A stretch of DNA of 63,011 bases from contig JAHZFJ010000025.1 in assembly GCA_019421365.1 (NCBI GenBank), positions 1 to 63,011 on the forward strand. Direction: 5' to 3'. The notes beneath the pieces were generated by a model that was not told the origin of the DNA, ran no database searches, and worked only from the letters and a program-made list of their open reading frames with translations. This document shows positions 15,901 through 23,238 of this stretch, in pieces. Position 1 is the first letter of the stretch. Each line of letters begins with the position of its first letter. The position numbers and the translations under genes are program-made. The stretch comes from Lachnospiraceae bacterium. Its GTDB lineage: Bacteria; Bacillota; Clostridia; Lachnospirales; Lachnospiraceae.

Positions 15901-18700
15901 AAAGGCTGTCCTCTTTTTCATTCAGTTCTACTTCTTCTCTTTCTTTGAGGTAATCAAATAAGGTAGCTTGAACTGTGCCACGCTTTGTAGCTTCTTCTGT
16001 TTCTTCAGGTGCTTCAAGCTCTACTTTATCTTCAAAGCTAAGTTCTCCATTAAAGACAAACTGAAGCTCCTGCTCATCCATTTGTTTTATAAGCTCTATA
16101 TCTTTAAGTTCTCTAAAGGTCTTTGGAAAATCCTCTAAAATGAGCCTCTGGGCATTTAATTCTTTCAGTTCCTCAAGGTTAAAATATCCCCATTCAGGCT
16201 CTATTCCAAGAACAAGTCCAAAGGCATCACCGCTTTCCCTGTCATACTCCGTCATATACCAAGTCCAATTTGAACGAAAAGGAATAATATATGCTGCATG
16301 AACCTGCTTATCCGCTAAAGCTACATCCTCCTGTGCGTAAATCTCTGGCACTCTTTCAAGAATTTCATCAGGCATTAGATTTCCAGGATCATTTTTAGAA
16401 TAATATTGCGGTTCTTTTACTTCTTCTATCTCTGCCGTACTTTCTGTTTCCTTTTCCTCAAAATAAAGTTTTTTAGAAAGCAGCTCATCAATATGCTTTG
16501 CAACACTTGTCCAAGTAAGGAACACATCATTACAATCATTCTTCTGTAATTTAAAACCCTTTGCATCGTGCCATTCATCACTTCCCATTGCACCTGACAC
16601 AACGTGAGAATGTCCTCCGATTCCATATTCATCTTTTAGGAAATTGGCTTTTTCCTGCAAAGTATGATTTTCTTTAAAAAACTTGGTGATTCGTTCTTTT
16701 CCTCTATCAACGCCGCTTCCTCTTGAAAGGCTTTCAAGGACTTCATCTTCTGTAATAAAGAGCTTTACCTTCGGAAGTTCTGTCAGATTGGTACTATATT
16801 CCTTTCGTTGCAGCTCAAGTTCTTGCAACTTCTGATAAAGACTATCTACCTTGTGATAATGATACCTTAATACATTTCTGCTTTCTTTGTATCCTTCTAA
16901 AAACCTGCTATATTCTTTGATTGTTTCTTTCAGATATTCAGGATTTTTTAATGCTTCAGATAATCTTTTCGTTTCTTGCGGAAAGCCACCACCTCTTTCA
17001 AAAGAGTTGAAATATCCTTGCTCTATTCCTTCTTCGCTTAAATCGTGCGTTAGATACCATAAGGATTCTGAAATTCTATCCCTTTCATAGTCCTGTGCCT
17101 CTAAAAGTTCTACATTTGTAGCAAACTCACCTCTGTCAAGAAGTTCATTTATCCTACTTGCTGCATCACTCCAACTTAAAATTTGTGTATTATCCTCTCT
17201 TGCCGATGTTCCATAAGCTAAATGAATACCTTTATCCGAATACCAGGAAGATACTTCTCTTTCATCAATGTAAAATCCGTTTCCGCCTTTAAAGGTATCT
17301 TTGAGGTATTCTCCCAATTCTTCTATGCTCTTGCCTTTTGAAAACTCAGCAATAACAGGAAGCCTACCGCCATCATGATTTCCTCCGTTAATAAGGACGG
17401 TATCTATATCCTTCTCAGTTAGCGGAATAGTAAGGCTTATCTGTTCATAAGAATTTTCTGGTAAAGAAAAAGAAGCCTTTTCAGCTTCTATTATCCCTTT
17501 ATCCGTATTGTCTTTTAAATCTCCACTACTTCCTTGATGGTCATTTCTTTGAGAGCTGAAATCATCGCCCCATACTGCGGATTGTTCTCGTCCTCTATCT
17601 TCCAAGCTGCTATCAACTTTGGCTTCTCTGCTCTCATAAACTCTACTGCCTGTTTCTGAATATCCATCAGGTGTCCTGTCAGCTTCTTCTCCTTGTATAG
17701 ATCCAAAAGCATCTCGAAGTGGCTCTGCTCCTCGCTCTGTGAAAGGTAATTCAGCCTCATCACTGCGTAGGTCGGATTCGGATACTTCCTTATAAAGTCC
17801 GTCTGTTCCTCCAAGCTGTTTAGCGTATTCTCCCTGATTTTTTCTATTATCTCGTCCGTACTCTCCATTTCGGAGAACTCGCTCGTTTTCATTTCTTTCC
17901 TGATCATCTCGTCGAAATACATTTTCTTCTACCTCCTCTAATTCTTCTTTAATTTTATTATATCCCGCTTCTTTTCCTATTAAAACTTCTTTTTGAAGCT
18001 CAAGCTCTTTGCTTTTTTGAATGGTTTCATCAATAATCTTTCCGCTAATATCCGATACACTTTCACCAAGGCTCATTAAGGATATGCTGTCAAATCTTTG
18101 AAAATTTTCTCTTAAAAGCTCATAATCCATCGGATAATCTAACTTAAATCTTGAAGCTACCGCATAGCTTACCGAGTCCCTTACAAACTTGGTAAATGAT
18201 ATTCTATCCTCATCCACTACTCTAAGTTCATTCATTAAGGTATCTATTTTTTCATCACCGTAGAGTCTGCTTAAAGAAAAGATGTTTTCAAGTGTGCTTT
18301 CACTTTCCTCATAGCCCTCGCTTTTTATCATTTCCTTTAAGACATCTTGATGGGCTTCTTTATCAAATCTCCAAAGATTGACCTCGTTGACATCCCTGTT
18401 TTTTGAAACTGTCTGGCTTATATCAAAGATATAGTCCACCTTTTTATATGTGCCGTAATCCTCTAAAATTGGTATCCCTTTCTGCCCTCGCATAACCGTT
18501 CGGTTAAAGCGTTCCCTCCAGTAGTCGAACTTGGCACAGGCTGTCGCTTCAGGATTTTTATCATATATACTTAATTGACTTCTAAAATCATACCTTTGAT
18601 TGTTTCCGACAACTTTTAGGAGCTTTAGATATTCTGCTTCATTATACAAAACATCTTGTTTTATTAGCTCCAAAATGTTATGAAAATCATTTATTCGCAT
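9971..18700 (-). CDS. Giant ArdC-like / N6-adenine methylase / SNF2 helicase protein
   Basis: This protein has 2,909 residues. Residues 1 to about 200 resemble the ArdC-type N-terminal domain. About 240-410 is disordered, rich in Gly, Arg, Glu and Ser. About 428-530 and 649-750 are two diverged copies of one domain. About 775-865 resembles DUF2958 (SNWTWYMTEYD). A type I-like N6-methylase follows, with motif I LEPSMGIGNF near 1203 and a variant motif IV, NIPF, near 1269. A helicase has Walker A VVGSGKT near 1925, DEAH near 2087 and QRAGRIVRQG near 2416. The C-terminus holds a DLDNDGIPDRYDND loop and an LGQIKAYQ motif. It may protect or process entering DNA; the exact role is unknown. An AGGAGG site precedes the start. 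Confidence 0.85.
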   Translation of the reverse strand: MRINDFHNILELIKQDVLYNEAEYLKLLKVVGNNQRYDFRSQLSIYDKNPEATACAKFDYWRERFNRTVMRGQKGIPILEDYGTYKKVDYIFDISQTVSKNRDVNEVNLWRFDKEAHQDVLKEMIKSEGYEESESTLENIFSLSRLYGDEKIDTLMNELRVVDEDRISFTKFVRDSVSYAVASRFKLDYPMDYELLRENFQRFDSISLMSLGESVSDISGKIIDETIQKSKELELQKEVLIGKEAGYNKIKEELEEVEENVFRRDDQERNENERVLRNGEYGRDNRKNQGEYAKQLGGTDGLYKEVSESDLRSDEAELPFTERGAEPLRDAFGSIQGEEADRTPDGYSETGSRVYESREAKVDSSLEDRGREQSAVWGDDFSSQRNDHQGSSGDLKDNTDKGIIEAEKASFSLPENSYEQISLTIPLTEKDIDTVLINGGNHDGGRLPVIAEFSKGKSIEELGEYLKDTFKGGNGFYIDEREVSSWYSDKGIHLAYGTSAREDNTQILSWSDAASRINELLDRGEFATNVELLEAQDYERDRISESLWYLTHDLSEEGIEQGYFNSFERGGGFPQETKRLSEALKNPEYLKETIKEYSRFLEGYKESRNVLRYHYHKVDSLYQKLQELELQRKEYSTNLTELPKVKLFITEDEVLESLSRGSGVDRGKERITKFFKENHTLQEKANFLKDEYGIGGHSHVVSGAMGSDEWHDAKGFKLQKNDCNDVFLTWTSVAKHIDELLSKKLYFEEKETESTAEIEEVKEPQYYSKNDPGNLMPDEILERVPEIYAQEDVALADKQVHAAYIIPFRSNWTWYMTEYDRESGDAFGLVLGIEPEWGYFNLEELKELNAQRLILEDFPKTFRELKDIELIKQMDEQELQFVFNGELSFEDKVELEAPEETEEATKRGTVQATLFDYLKEREEVELNEKEDSLLEEFAVKAGDTVYFNHEEYKVREISKNEITGRYDLWLDPVRSGNHQIPIVDFTDNEDLLNKISLERPNFIVGDEVKYKDKNHTITRFDDMRKNLNTVTVKDNTEYFGGMITSFDVIPYRLESDLERVFENLTYKQPEQTTEETQIRKAEAHNFKITEETLPEKLSPSERLNNNLEAISMLNRVESGQRELDSTAQEVLARYVGWGGLSEVFDESKEGQWKEARAFLNENLSHAEYEAARESTLTSFYTPKTVIDGIYKTLSDMGFKQGNILEPSMGIGNFIGNIPDEMNKSKFYGIELDSVSGRIGKLLYPESEVQIKGLEETSFSNNFFDAVIGNIPFGEYKVNDREYNKNNFLIHDYFFAKSIDKVRNGGIIAFITSSGTMDKKDESVRRHLAARAEFLGAIRLPNDTFKGVAGTEVTSDIIFLKKRDSIRERDEDWIHLAEDENGLTYNKYFVDHPEQVLGTMREVSGRFGNTLACLPKENADLKELLTKASEEISKGSTYEEIELLDDEITSIPATDDVKNFSYTVIDDEVYYRENSLFIKKEITDKNKEKIKDYLELNTALKDVIYKQKEDYSDDEVKKAQEKLNEVYDNFSKKHGFINNLSNTRALKEDSNFPLVSSIEILDEEENFKAKGDIFSKRTITKAKVIDHVDTSLEALVLSVSEKGYVDFEYMESLTGKDRPTLIEELRGEIYLNIREEQNFYRPLSFNLEDGDLPFACANGSNSYKYGYVTKDEYLSGNIRDKIAIVDSYLAKLRQTERELPHLGYAEDGKEKELISYEMNRLEYQKAELTKVLPKELEASEINVRLGATWIPIKDIEKFIFETLKTPGYAKWDIKVKFSNLTSEWNVEGKSRDRGNDLAEMTYGTSRVNAYKLIEDALNLKETKVFDQIVNSDGSKTSVLNKKETLLAGQKQELLKEEFKNWIFSDQERRNRLVKLYNERFNSIRNREYDGSNLSFEGMTTEIDLRSHQRNAIARSLYGGNTLLAHVVGSGKTFEMVASAMESKRLGMCSKSLFVVPNHLTGQICREFMQLYPSANIMVADKKDFEPKNRKRFIGKIATGEYDAVVIGHTQFEKIPMSKEYQEKHIQDQIDEIINYVEEYKHDRNQNFTVKQLEKTKKKLETRLEKLNDDFKKDDVITFEELGVDKLFIDEAHSYKNLYLYTKMRNVAGIGQSEAFKSSDMFMKCRYMDEMTNGKGIVFATGTPVSNSMTELYTMQRYLQYDNLKKNNLEHFDSWASTFGETQSAFELSPEGTGYRVKTRFSKFYNLPELMSMFKEVADIQTADMLNLPTPEAHYEVIKTLPSEEQKEILKSLSERADDVRNRVVEPDEDNMLKITNDGKKLALDQRLINPLLPDNPDSKVNVCVKNVFSIWDKTKENKSTQLLFSDMSTPKGEGEFNIYDDIREKLVAMGIPKEEIAFIHEANSDKQKDELFAKVRKGEIRILMGSTQKMGAGTNVQNKLIALHDLDVPWRPADLEQRAGRIVRQGNENKEVNIYRYVTENTFDAYLWQTIENKQKFISQIMTSKTPVRVAEDVDESSLNYAEIKALATGDPKIKEKMDLDNEVTKLKMLEANYKSNRYRLEDKVAKNYPEEIARTEKLIEAVKKDIVSVEPKAEGEEKFTSITIAGEKITDKKLAGEKLLEAISKVKINESKVIGKYRNMDLEVSYNFFTNEHNFSLNGAAKHSGELGTSADGNITRLDNALEKMPEKLKRLEEKLISTKEQLENAKEELKKPFEKAEELKSKILRLAELNKLLDMGEVEEKRNDNPLVEDVKRAIIDFCNREYEENHSYDEFDTLYPDLKHIGIAYTNTPDERHGIQYELNLEAKTWTQYIDDTPIKTESFDYENKGENEALRNMKNEIELSSFEDLVYVDSEDLKAALGLDIDDEGNFYDPLAKDLDNDGIPDRYDNDFKDSDYFESTYDVEDNLHSKEEITQKSEDKPSILGQIKAYQNESKTEEKQKTKEQEILR
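10091..10210 (-). repeat. Shared 37-residue DxDxDG module, copy in giant protein
   Basis: Residues about 2831-2867 of the giant protein match residues 109-145 of the wall hydrolase at 33 of 37 positions. The core resembles a calcium-binding loop (DLDNDGIPD). The second copy is encoded at 24928-25047. Confidence 0.85.
17515..17922 (-). CDS. Nested ORF inside the giant gene, alternative frame, TnpV-like appearance
   Basis: This 135-residue frame lies entirely within the giant gene on the same strand, in another frame, opposite residues about 260-396. The giant protein is disordered there, while the nested product looks globular (YAVMRLNYL, KKLTGHLMDIQKQAVEFM, ISALKEMTIKEVVEI). The pattern of its second half reminds me of small TnpV-type transposon proteins, a weak resemblance. 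An AGAGGAGG site lies about 9 bases before its ATG, although those bases also encode Glu-rich codons of the host frame. If real, it is an overprinted gene. No function can be assigned. Confidence 0.55.
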   Translation of the reverse strand: MYFDEMIRKEMKTSEFSEMESTDEIIEKIRENTLNSLEEQTDFIRKYPNPTYAVMRLNYLSQSEEQSHFEMLLDLYKEKKLTGHLMDIQKQAVEFMRAEKPKLIAAWKIEDENNPQYGAMISALKEMTIKEVVEI

Positions 18701-18724
18701 TTTTACCTCCTTCTTTTTTCAAAC

Positions 18725-18757
18725 AAAAAAGGCGGTTAGATTTTACTCTAATCACCT
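18725..18757 (-). terminator. Hairpin between KilA-N gene and giant gene
   Basis: On the minus strand GGTGATTAGA (18757-18748) pairs with TCTAACCGCC (18741-18732), allowing one mismatch and one wobble, followed by a T-run. It lies 25-50 bases before the giant gene start and could end the KilA-N transcript. Confidence 0.6.
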
Positions 18758-18782
18758 TCGCTATATACCAAATATTATTACT

Positions 18783-19586
18783 CTATTTCAATTTTTTAAT
18801 TGATTCACTTTCAGATAGTATCTTCATTTGTTCAATAGCTATTGCATTTAATTTTTCCAATCTTTCAGATTGGCTCATGCCTTCATTTATAAATACCGCA
18901 TTAAGATTCTCAAGATTAGAAAGGCAGACAAGCTGTGATATATCCGCATAATCTCTAATATTGCCTTTTAAATCCGGATTTTCATCACGCCACTCCTTAG
19001 CTGTTATTCCAAATAGAGAAACATTAAGAATATCCGCTTCACTTGCATAAATAAAATTGATTTTTTCTTTTGAAAGTTTATCCGGTACAAGTTTGTTTTT
19101 AATGGCATCTGTGTGAATTCTATAATTTATTTTTGCCAAATTTCTCTTAATATCCCATCCTAACTTCTTTTGTTCTTCTTCCTTTAGGCGTTCAAATTCC
19201 TTGATTAAATATAATTTAAAGTATGGCGATACCCAAGAAGCAAACTCAAACGCTATATCTTTATGAGCATAAGTTCCACCATATCTTCCTGCTCTCGCAA
19301 CGATACCGATAGAATTAGTTTTTTCCACCCATTGCTTGACCGATAATATAAAACGGTTAAATCCTGCTTCATTTTTAATTCCCTCGAATTCGGGGGAATT
19401 AAAATTCGTGTTATACATTTCTTCCCAAATACCTAAAAACTCTATTGTATTCTTGTTTCTGAGCCACTTTTCAATCAAAGCAGAACCGTTCTCAATATTT
19501 CTAACCATATCCGTTAAAGAAATATAATCTCTATTGTCTATGGCAATAATGCTGATTTCTGAACCTTCAACATTTATTTTAGACAT
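18783..19586 (-). CDS. KilA-N domain protein
   Basis: This 267-residue protein contains a KilA-N-type domain typical of phage and mobile-element proteins (about residues 20-145, with YISLTDMVR early and GRYGGTYAHKDIAFEFASW late), followed by a helical part. Such proteins are thought to bind nucleic acid; the role in this ICE is unknown. I use the ATG at 19586, because GAGGTG lies a few bases before it; a TTG at 19601 would add five residues. It has its own promoter and a following hairpin, so it looks like a cargo gene inserted between topB and the giant gene. Confidence 0.85.
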   Translation of the reverse strand: MSKINVEGSEISIIAIDNRDYISLTDMVRNIENGSALIEKWLRNKNTIEFLGIWEEMYNTNFNSPEFEGIKNEAGFNRFILSVKQWVEKTNSIGIVARAGRYGGTYAHKDIAFEFASWVSPYFKLYLIKEFERLKEEEQKKLGWDIKRNLAKINYRIHTDAIKNKLVPDKLSKEKINFIYASEADILNVSLFGITAKEWRDENPDLKGNIRDYADISQLVCLSNLENLNAVFINEGMSQSERLEKLNAIAIEQMKILSESESIKKLK

Positions 19587-19622
19587 ATAATCACCTCTCA
19601 ATCATTAAATTGATTACTTTGC

Positions 19623-19651
19623 ATTATAGCATTTTTAGAGCATTTTTTCCA
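19623..19651 (-). promoter_or_regulatory. Promoter of the KilA-N gene
   Basis: On the minus strand TGGAAA (19651-19646) and TATAAT (19628-19623) are separated by exactly 17 bases, about 40 bases before the gene start. Confidence 0.55.
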
Positions 19652-19670
19652 CGCTGAAATTAGTGCTGTC

Positions 19671-21377
19671 TTACTTGCGATATGTCAAAACCGCTTCTTT
19701 TATCTCATTTTCAATCGCATCTAAAAATTCTTTCTTAGAGGATTTACCCTGAGCAATATCAGATAATTCCATTTCCCACTTTGCTGTCGTTTCTGCCGAC
19801 TTAAAGGTATCTGCTACAATCGTTACAAGGCTGATTCCTTTATGCGTTGCAATTAGATTCTTCTTATCTCTTTCGACAAATCTCTTAAAGATTAGATTTT
19901 CAATAATTCCTGCCCTTGTTGCCGGAGTGCCAAGACCTTTTCTTTCCACCTCTACACCTTTTTCTAAGGCATCATTTCCCGCAATCTCCATAGACTTTAA
20001 GAGCGTATCTTCAGTAAAGTGTTTCGGAGGTTGGGTAAATTTTTCTTTAACCTCTTTATTTTCAACGCTCAAAACATCACCAACACTTACATCGGGCAAT
20101 ACAGCATCTTCACTCTTTTTTGATTTGTATTCTTTAAGGTATTTGCTAAAGCCTTCATCCTTAATTACCTTACCTGAACTTGTAAATTCAAAACCGTCAA
20201 ATGAAGCTACAATCTTTGTTGTATTTTCAATAAGCGGATAGCCTACACTTGCATGAAATTTATCGGATATAAGGAAGTAAACTTTTGCTTCACTTAAAGG
20301 TAATTCAGAAACATCTTCTTTTACTGAACTGATTGTCGGTATGATTGCATGATGGTCCGTAACCTTTTTAGAGTTAAATACTACCTTGATACGCTCTGTA
20401 TCAAAGTCATTTTTACCCAAAATGTTGTTGACTGTACTCACAATCATATCCTCTGTTAAACATCTGCTGTCTGTTCTGGGGTAAGTAATCAGTTTCTTTT
20501 CATACAGGCTTTGAGTATAGTCAAGTGTCTGCTTGGCACTATATCCAAAATATTTATTGCACTCCCTTTGAAGCGTAGTTAGGTCAAAAGGTAAATCAGG
20601 CTTTGTAATTTTTTCTTTTTGAATAACATCAGTAATTTCAATCTTATCGCCTACTAAACTTATAAGCTGTTCAGCAGCAACTTCATCATCAATTCTGTCT
20701 GTGGAGAGTGTAAATCCATTCATAGAAAGCTCTACTGTGTAATATTTTTCTTTCTGATAATTTGCTATCTCATCATCTCTTTTTACAATCATGGCAAGGG
20801 TAGGTGTCTGCACTCTGCCAACACTGTAATTTTGCTGATACAGACAAGAGTAGAGCCTACTAATATTCATTCCGACTAACCAATCCGCAATAGCTCTTGC
20901 CTGTGCCGATTCAAAGAGATTATCATAGTCTTTTCCGTCTGTTAGGTTATCAAAACCCTCTTTAATGGCACTATCTTCCATTGAAGAAATCCAAAGGCGT
21001 TTCATCTTCTTTTTACAATTCACTTGATTATATACAAGTCTAAAAATACTTTCTCCCTCACGCCCTGCATCGCACGCATTGATAACCGTATCAACCTCCT
21101 TATCATTCATCAGCTTTTTAAGGATGTTAAACTGCTTCTTGGTTGCCTTTGCTACTTCATACTTGTAGTCGCTCGGAATAATCGGTAAATCAGCCATATT
21201 CCACTTGGCGTACTTTTCATCATAAGCATCCGGATTTGCCATTTGAATTAGGTGTCCAACGCACCAGCTCACCCTATATCCGTTTCCTTCATAATATCCG
21301 TCTTTCTTTTTATTTGCTCCAATAACCTTTGCAATGGAGATTGCAACACTCGGCTTTTCTGCAATAACTAACTTCAT
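19671..21377 (-). CDS. topB: DNA topoisomerase III, ICE type
   Basis: This 568-residue type IA topoisomerase has the Toprim start KLVIAEKPSVA, the acidic motif DAGREGES (residues 103-110) and the catalytic tyrosine in LITYPRTDSR (Tyr 299). It relaxes and decatenates DNA, probably during transfer or element replication. Chromosomal TopB proteins are usually longer at the C-terminus, and ICE copies like this one lack that part. I start at the ATG at 21377, which has AGGAGG upstream and begins with the conserved MKLVIAEKPS. A longer TTG frame to 21449 runs through a hairpin and adds no conserved sequence. Confidence 0.93.
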   Translation of the reverse strand: MKLVIAEKPSVAISIAKVIGANKKKDGYYEGNGYRVSWCVGHLIQMANPDAYDEKYAKWNMADLPIIPSDYKYEVAKATKKQFNILKKLMNDKEVDTVINACDAGREGESIFRLVYNQVNCKKKMKRLWISSMEDSAIKEGFDNLTDGKDYDNLFESAQARAIADWLVGMNISRLYSCLYQQNYSVGRVQTPTLAMIVKRDDEIANYQKEKYYTVELSMNGFTLSTDRIDDEVAAEQLISLVGDKIEITDVIQKEKITKPDLPFDLTTLQRECNKYFGYSAKQTLDYTQSLYEKKLITYPRTDSRCLTEDMIVSTVNNILGKNDFDTERIKVVFNSKKVTDHHAIIPTISSVKEDVSELPLSEAKVYFLISDKFHASVGYPLIENTTKIVASFDGFEFTSSGKVIKDEGFSKYLKEYKSKKSEDAVLPDVSVGDVLSVENKEVKEKFTQPPKHFTEDTLLKSMEIAGNDALEKGVEVERKGLGTPATRAGIIENLIFKRFVERDKKNLIATHKGISLVTIVADTFKSAETTAKWEMELSDIAQGKSSKKEFLDAIENEIKEAVLTYRK

Positions 21378-21398
21378 CTGTGTTTTCCTCCTGTTATA

Positions 21399-21435
21399 AA
21401 TCAAAATAGGGCGAAAGATGTTACTCTCCCGCCCT
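21399..21435 (-). terminator. Hairpin upstream of topB
   Basis: On the minus strand AGGGCG (21435-21430) pairs with CGCCCT (21413-21408), with a partly paired interior, followed by an AT-rich run. A second hairpin (GCACCTAAAA / TTTTGGGTGC) lies just before it at about 21440-21467. Together they may attenuate readthrough from the DUF4366 gene. Confidence 0.45.
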
Positions 21436-21471
21436 AACTTTGCACCCAAAATAATATGTTTTTAGGTGCGT

Positions 21472-23013
21472 TTATTCTTCATCTTCTACTTCATCTGCAT
21501 CATTTATTTCTTCCTCGCTTTCAGATTCAGAAAAGAAATCATCATCTTCCTCCTCTAAGGCTTCAAGTTCTTTATCTTCTTTCTTTTTCACAACCTTAAA
21601 ATAGTAGCCTGCTCCTAATGCACCACCTACTACAAGAAGCAAAATAATATAGGTTCCTAAATTACTCTTTTCGTCCTTCTTCTCAGGCTTTACTTCTTCC
21701 TTAACAGGTTCTTCTTTTACTACTTCCTGCTTTGGTGCTTCTTTTTTCTCCACCATGTTAAGCAAATCATCTTCAGATACTTCCGTAAGAAGCATTACAT
21801 TCTCACTATCTTCATCATGATTGATGATTAAATGAAAAGTCTTACCGTTTTTCGTTTGAAAGGTAATAAACTGCCTTGCATCTGCCGAATACTGATCCGT
21901 TTCTTTGTTATCGCTGCTATCTCCATGATGAATCGGATACTCCTTATTTGCATTATCTTTATTCTCCGTAACGGATGCTCTCGCCTTTGACGGAGATGAA
22001 GCTACTCCCTTGTTGGTGTTTACACTCTTACTTGCAGACCCCATTGATGAATCCTGACTGTTATTCGCAGGAGCTTTTGCCGTCAACTTATTGGGATAGC
22101 GAACTTCCTTTTCTTTCTCCTTTACTTCCGTTTTGCCTTTACCGGTATCCTTTGTAGTATTACCTGAGCTTACCGAATCCGATGAGCCTTTACCGGTACT
22201 ACTTACAGAAGTCTGTGGTGTTTGAGGAGAAATACCTGAACTTGTCTTAATTCCGGAAATAGGACTAATCGGTGTAACTGATTGTGATGTTACAGGAGCT
22301 TTATTTGTTTCAGTTGCCTTTTTCTCAAGCTCTTTCACCTTTTCCGTCAGCTTATCTATTTCCTTTTTCATATCTTCTGATAAGTCCTTATTTCCCTTAT
22401 CTTTCTTCATTTTTTCTTTCAGGCTATCAATTTCATCTTCAAGGTCTTTAATTTTATTCTTTTGCTTATCACTTAATTTGTCTTTGTCCTTAAGTTCGCA
22501 ATTTAACTTATCAAGTTTATCCTGAAGCTCTTTTGCCTCTTTTTCTATTTTTGAAATATCGTCTTTAGAAAGCTCTGTCTGCGTTCCCTTATCTTCTGTC
22601 TGAGTGCATTCATCCTGCTTTGGCTTTTCTTCTTCCGTCTGCGTTTCCTTATCCTTAACCTCCATCTTTGCTACCTTACGGATAATCTCATCTTTTCCAT
22701 CTCCCTTTACCTCATAAAACAGAAATTCATCAATGAATTTCATATCATCTGGGAGCATTGGAAGATCTCCGCTATCAATAAGTTGTCCTTTCTCAGCCTT
22801 TATCTTTTCTTCCTTAAAGACCTTTTCATCTTCAAAGATATACCTTACATTTACTTCAACTTCCGTTTGAACAGCTTCGTTTTTTGTTGGAGCTTCAGAT
22901 TTTTGCTCCTGTGCATAAACAACCGTCCAAAGACCTAAAATACAACTAATACTTACAATTACCGCAAGTGCTACCGTCCAAAACTTATTATTCTTTTTCA
23001 AACTGGTTTTCAT
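21472..23013 (-). CDS. DUF4366-type membrane-anchored surface protein
   Basis: This 513-residue protein has an N-terminal signal or anchor (about residues 11-34), an acidic region with repeated TQTE motifs (about 123-150), a Lys/Glu coiled coil (about 150-240), a Ser/Thr/Pro-rich stretch, a folded domain (about 375-430) that matches my memory of DUF4366, a C-terminal membrane segment (about 456-480) and a very acidic tail. It is a standard component of Tn1549-like transfer regions and probably sits in the envelope beside the channel. Its start overlaps the DUF4315 gene by 26 bases, with AAGGAG before the ATG. Confidence 0.8.
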   Translation of the reverse strand: MKTSLKKNNKFWTVALAVIVSISCILGLWTVVYAQEQKSEAPTKNEAVQTEVEVNVRYIFEDEKVFKEEKIKAEKGQLIDSGDLPMLPDDMKFIDEFLFYEVKGDGKDEIIRKVAKMEVKDKETQTEEEKPKQDECTQTEDKGTQTELSKDDISKIEKEAKELQDKLDKLNCELKDKDKLSDKQKNKIKDLEDEIDSLKEKMKKDKGNKDLSEDMKKEIDKLTEKVKELEKKATETNKAPVTSQSVTPISPISGIKTSSGISPQTPQTSVSSTGKGSSDSVSSGNTTKDTGKGKTEVKEKEKEVRYPNKLTAKAPANNSQDSSMGSASKSVNTNKGVASSPSKARASVTENKDNANKEYPIHHGDSSDNKETDQYSADARQFITFQTKNGKTFHLIINHDEDSENVMLLTEVSEDDLLNMVEKKEAPKQEVVKEEPVKEEVKPEKKDEKSNLGTYIILLLVVGGALGAGYYFKVVKKKEDKELEALEEEDDDFFSESESEEEINDADEVEDEE

Positions 23014-23227
23014 TTGTTTTCTCCTTTTTCATTTCTGCTTTTTGTCTGTTTACCTTTGCTATCAAATCGCTGATTGTGATGTTGTTCTTTCTGCAAATGG
23101 CAATGATTTCTTCATTTTCAAGCTCTTCTTCACGAATGAATAAAGGCTCCAATTCTTCATCAATCAGAGCCTTTTTATCCTTTAACTTCTTTATTCTGTT
23201 TTTTACTGTTGTAAGTTCCTTTTTCAA
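22988..23227 (-). CDS. DUF4315-type small coiled-coil protein
   Basis: This 79-residue charged protein is almost entirely helical (KKELTTVKNRIKKLKDKKA onward) and matches the small DUF4315 proteins that precede DUF4366 in these ICEs. The start is TTG with GGAGG 6 bases before it. Its end overlaps the next gene, and it starts 11 bases after the hydrolase stop. Its function is unknown; a structural or regulatory role in the transfer apparatus is likely. Confidence 0.75.
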   Translation of the reverse strand: MKKELTTVKNRIKKLKDKKALIDEELEPLFIREEELENEEIIAICRKNNITISDLIAKVNRQKAEMKKEKTNENQFEKE

Positions 23228-23238
23228 ATTGTTACCTC

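Noticed and set aside
16426..16632. A 68-codon same-strand ORF inside the giant gene
   Set aside because: No good ribosome site, odd Met/Cys-rich composition, and the giant protein is well ordered there, unlike the nested ORF at 17515-17922.
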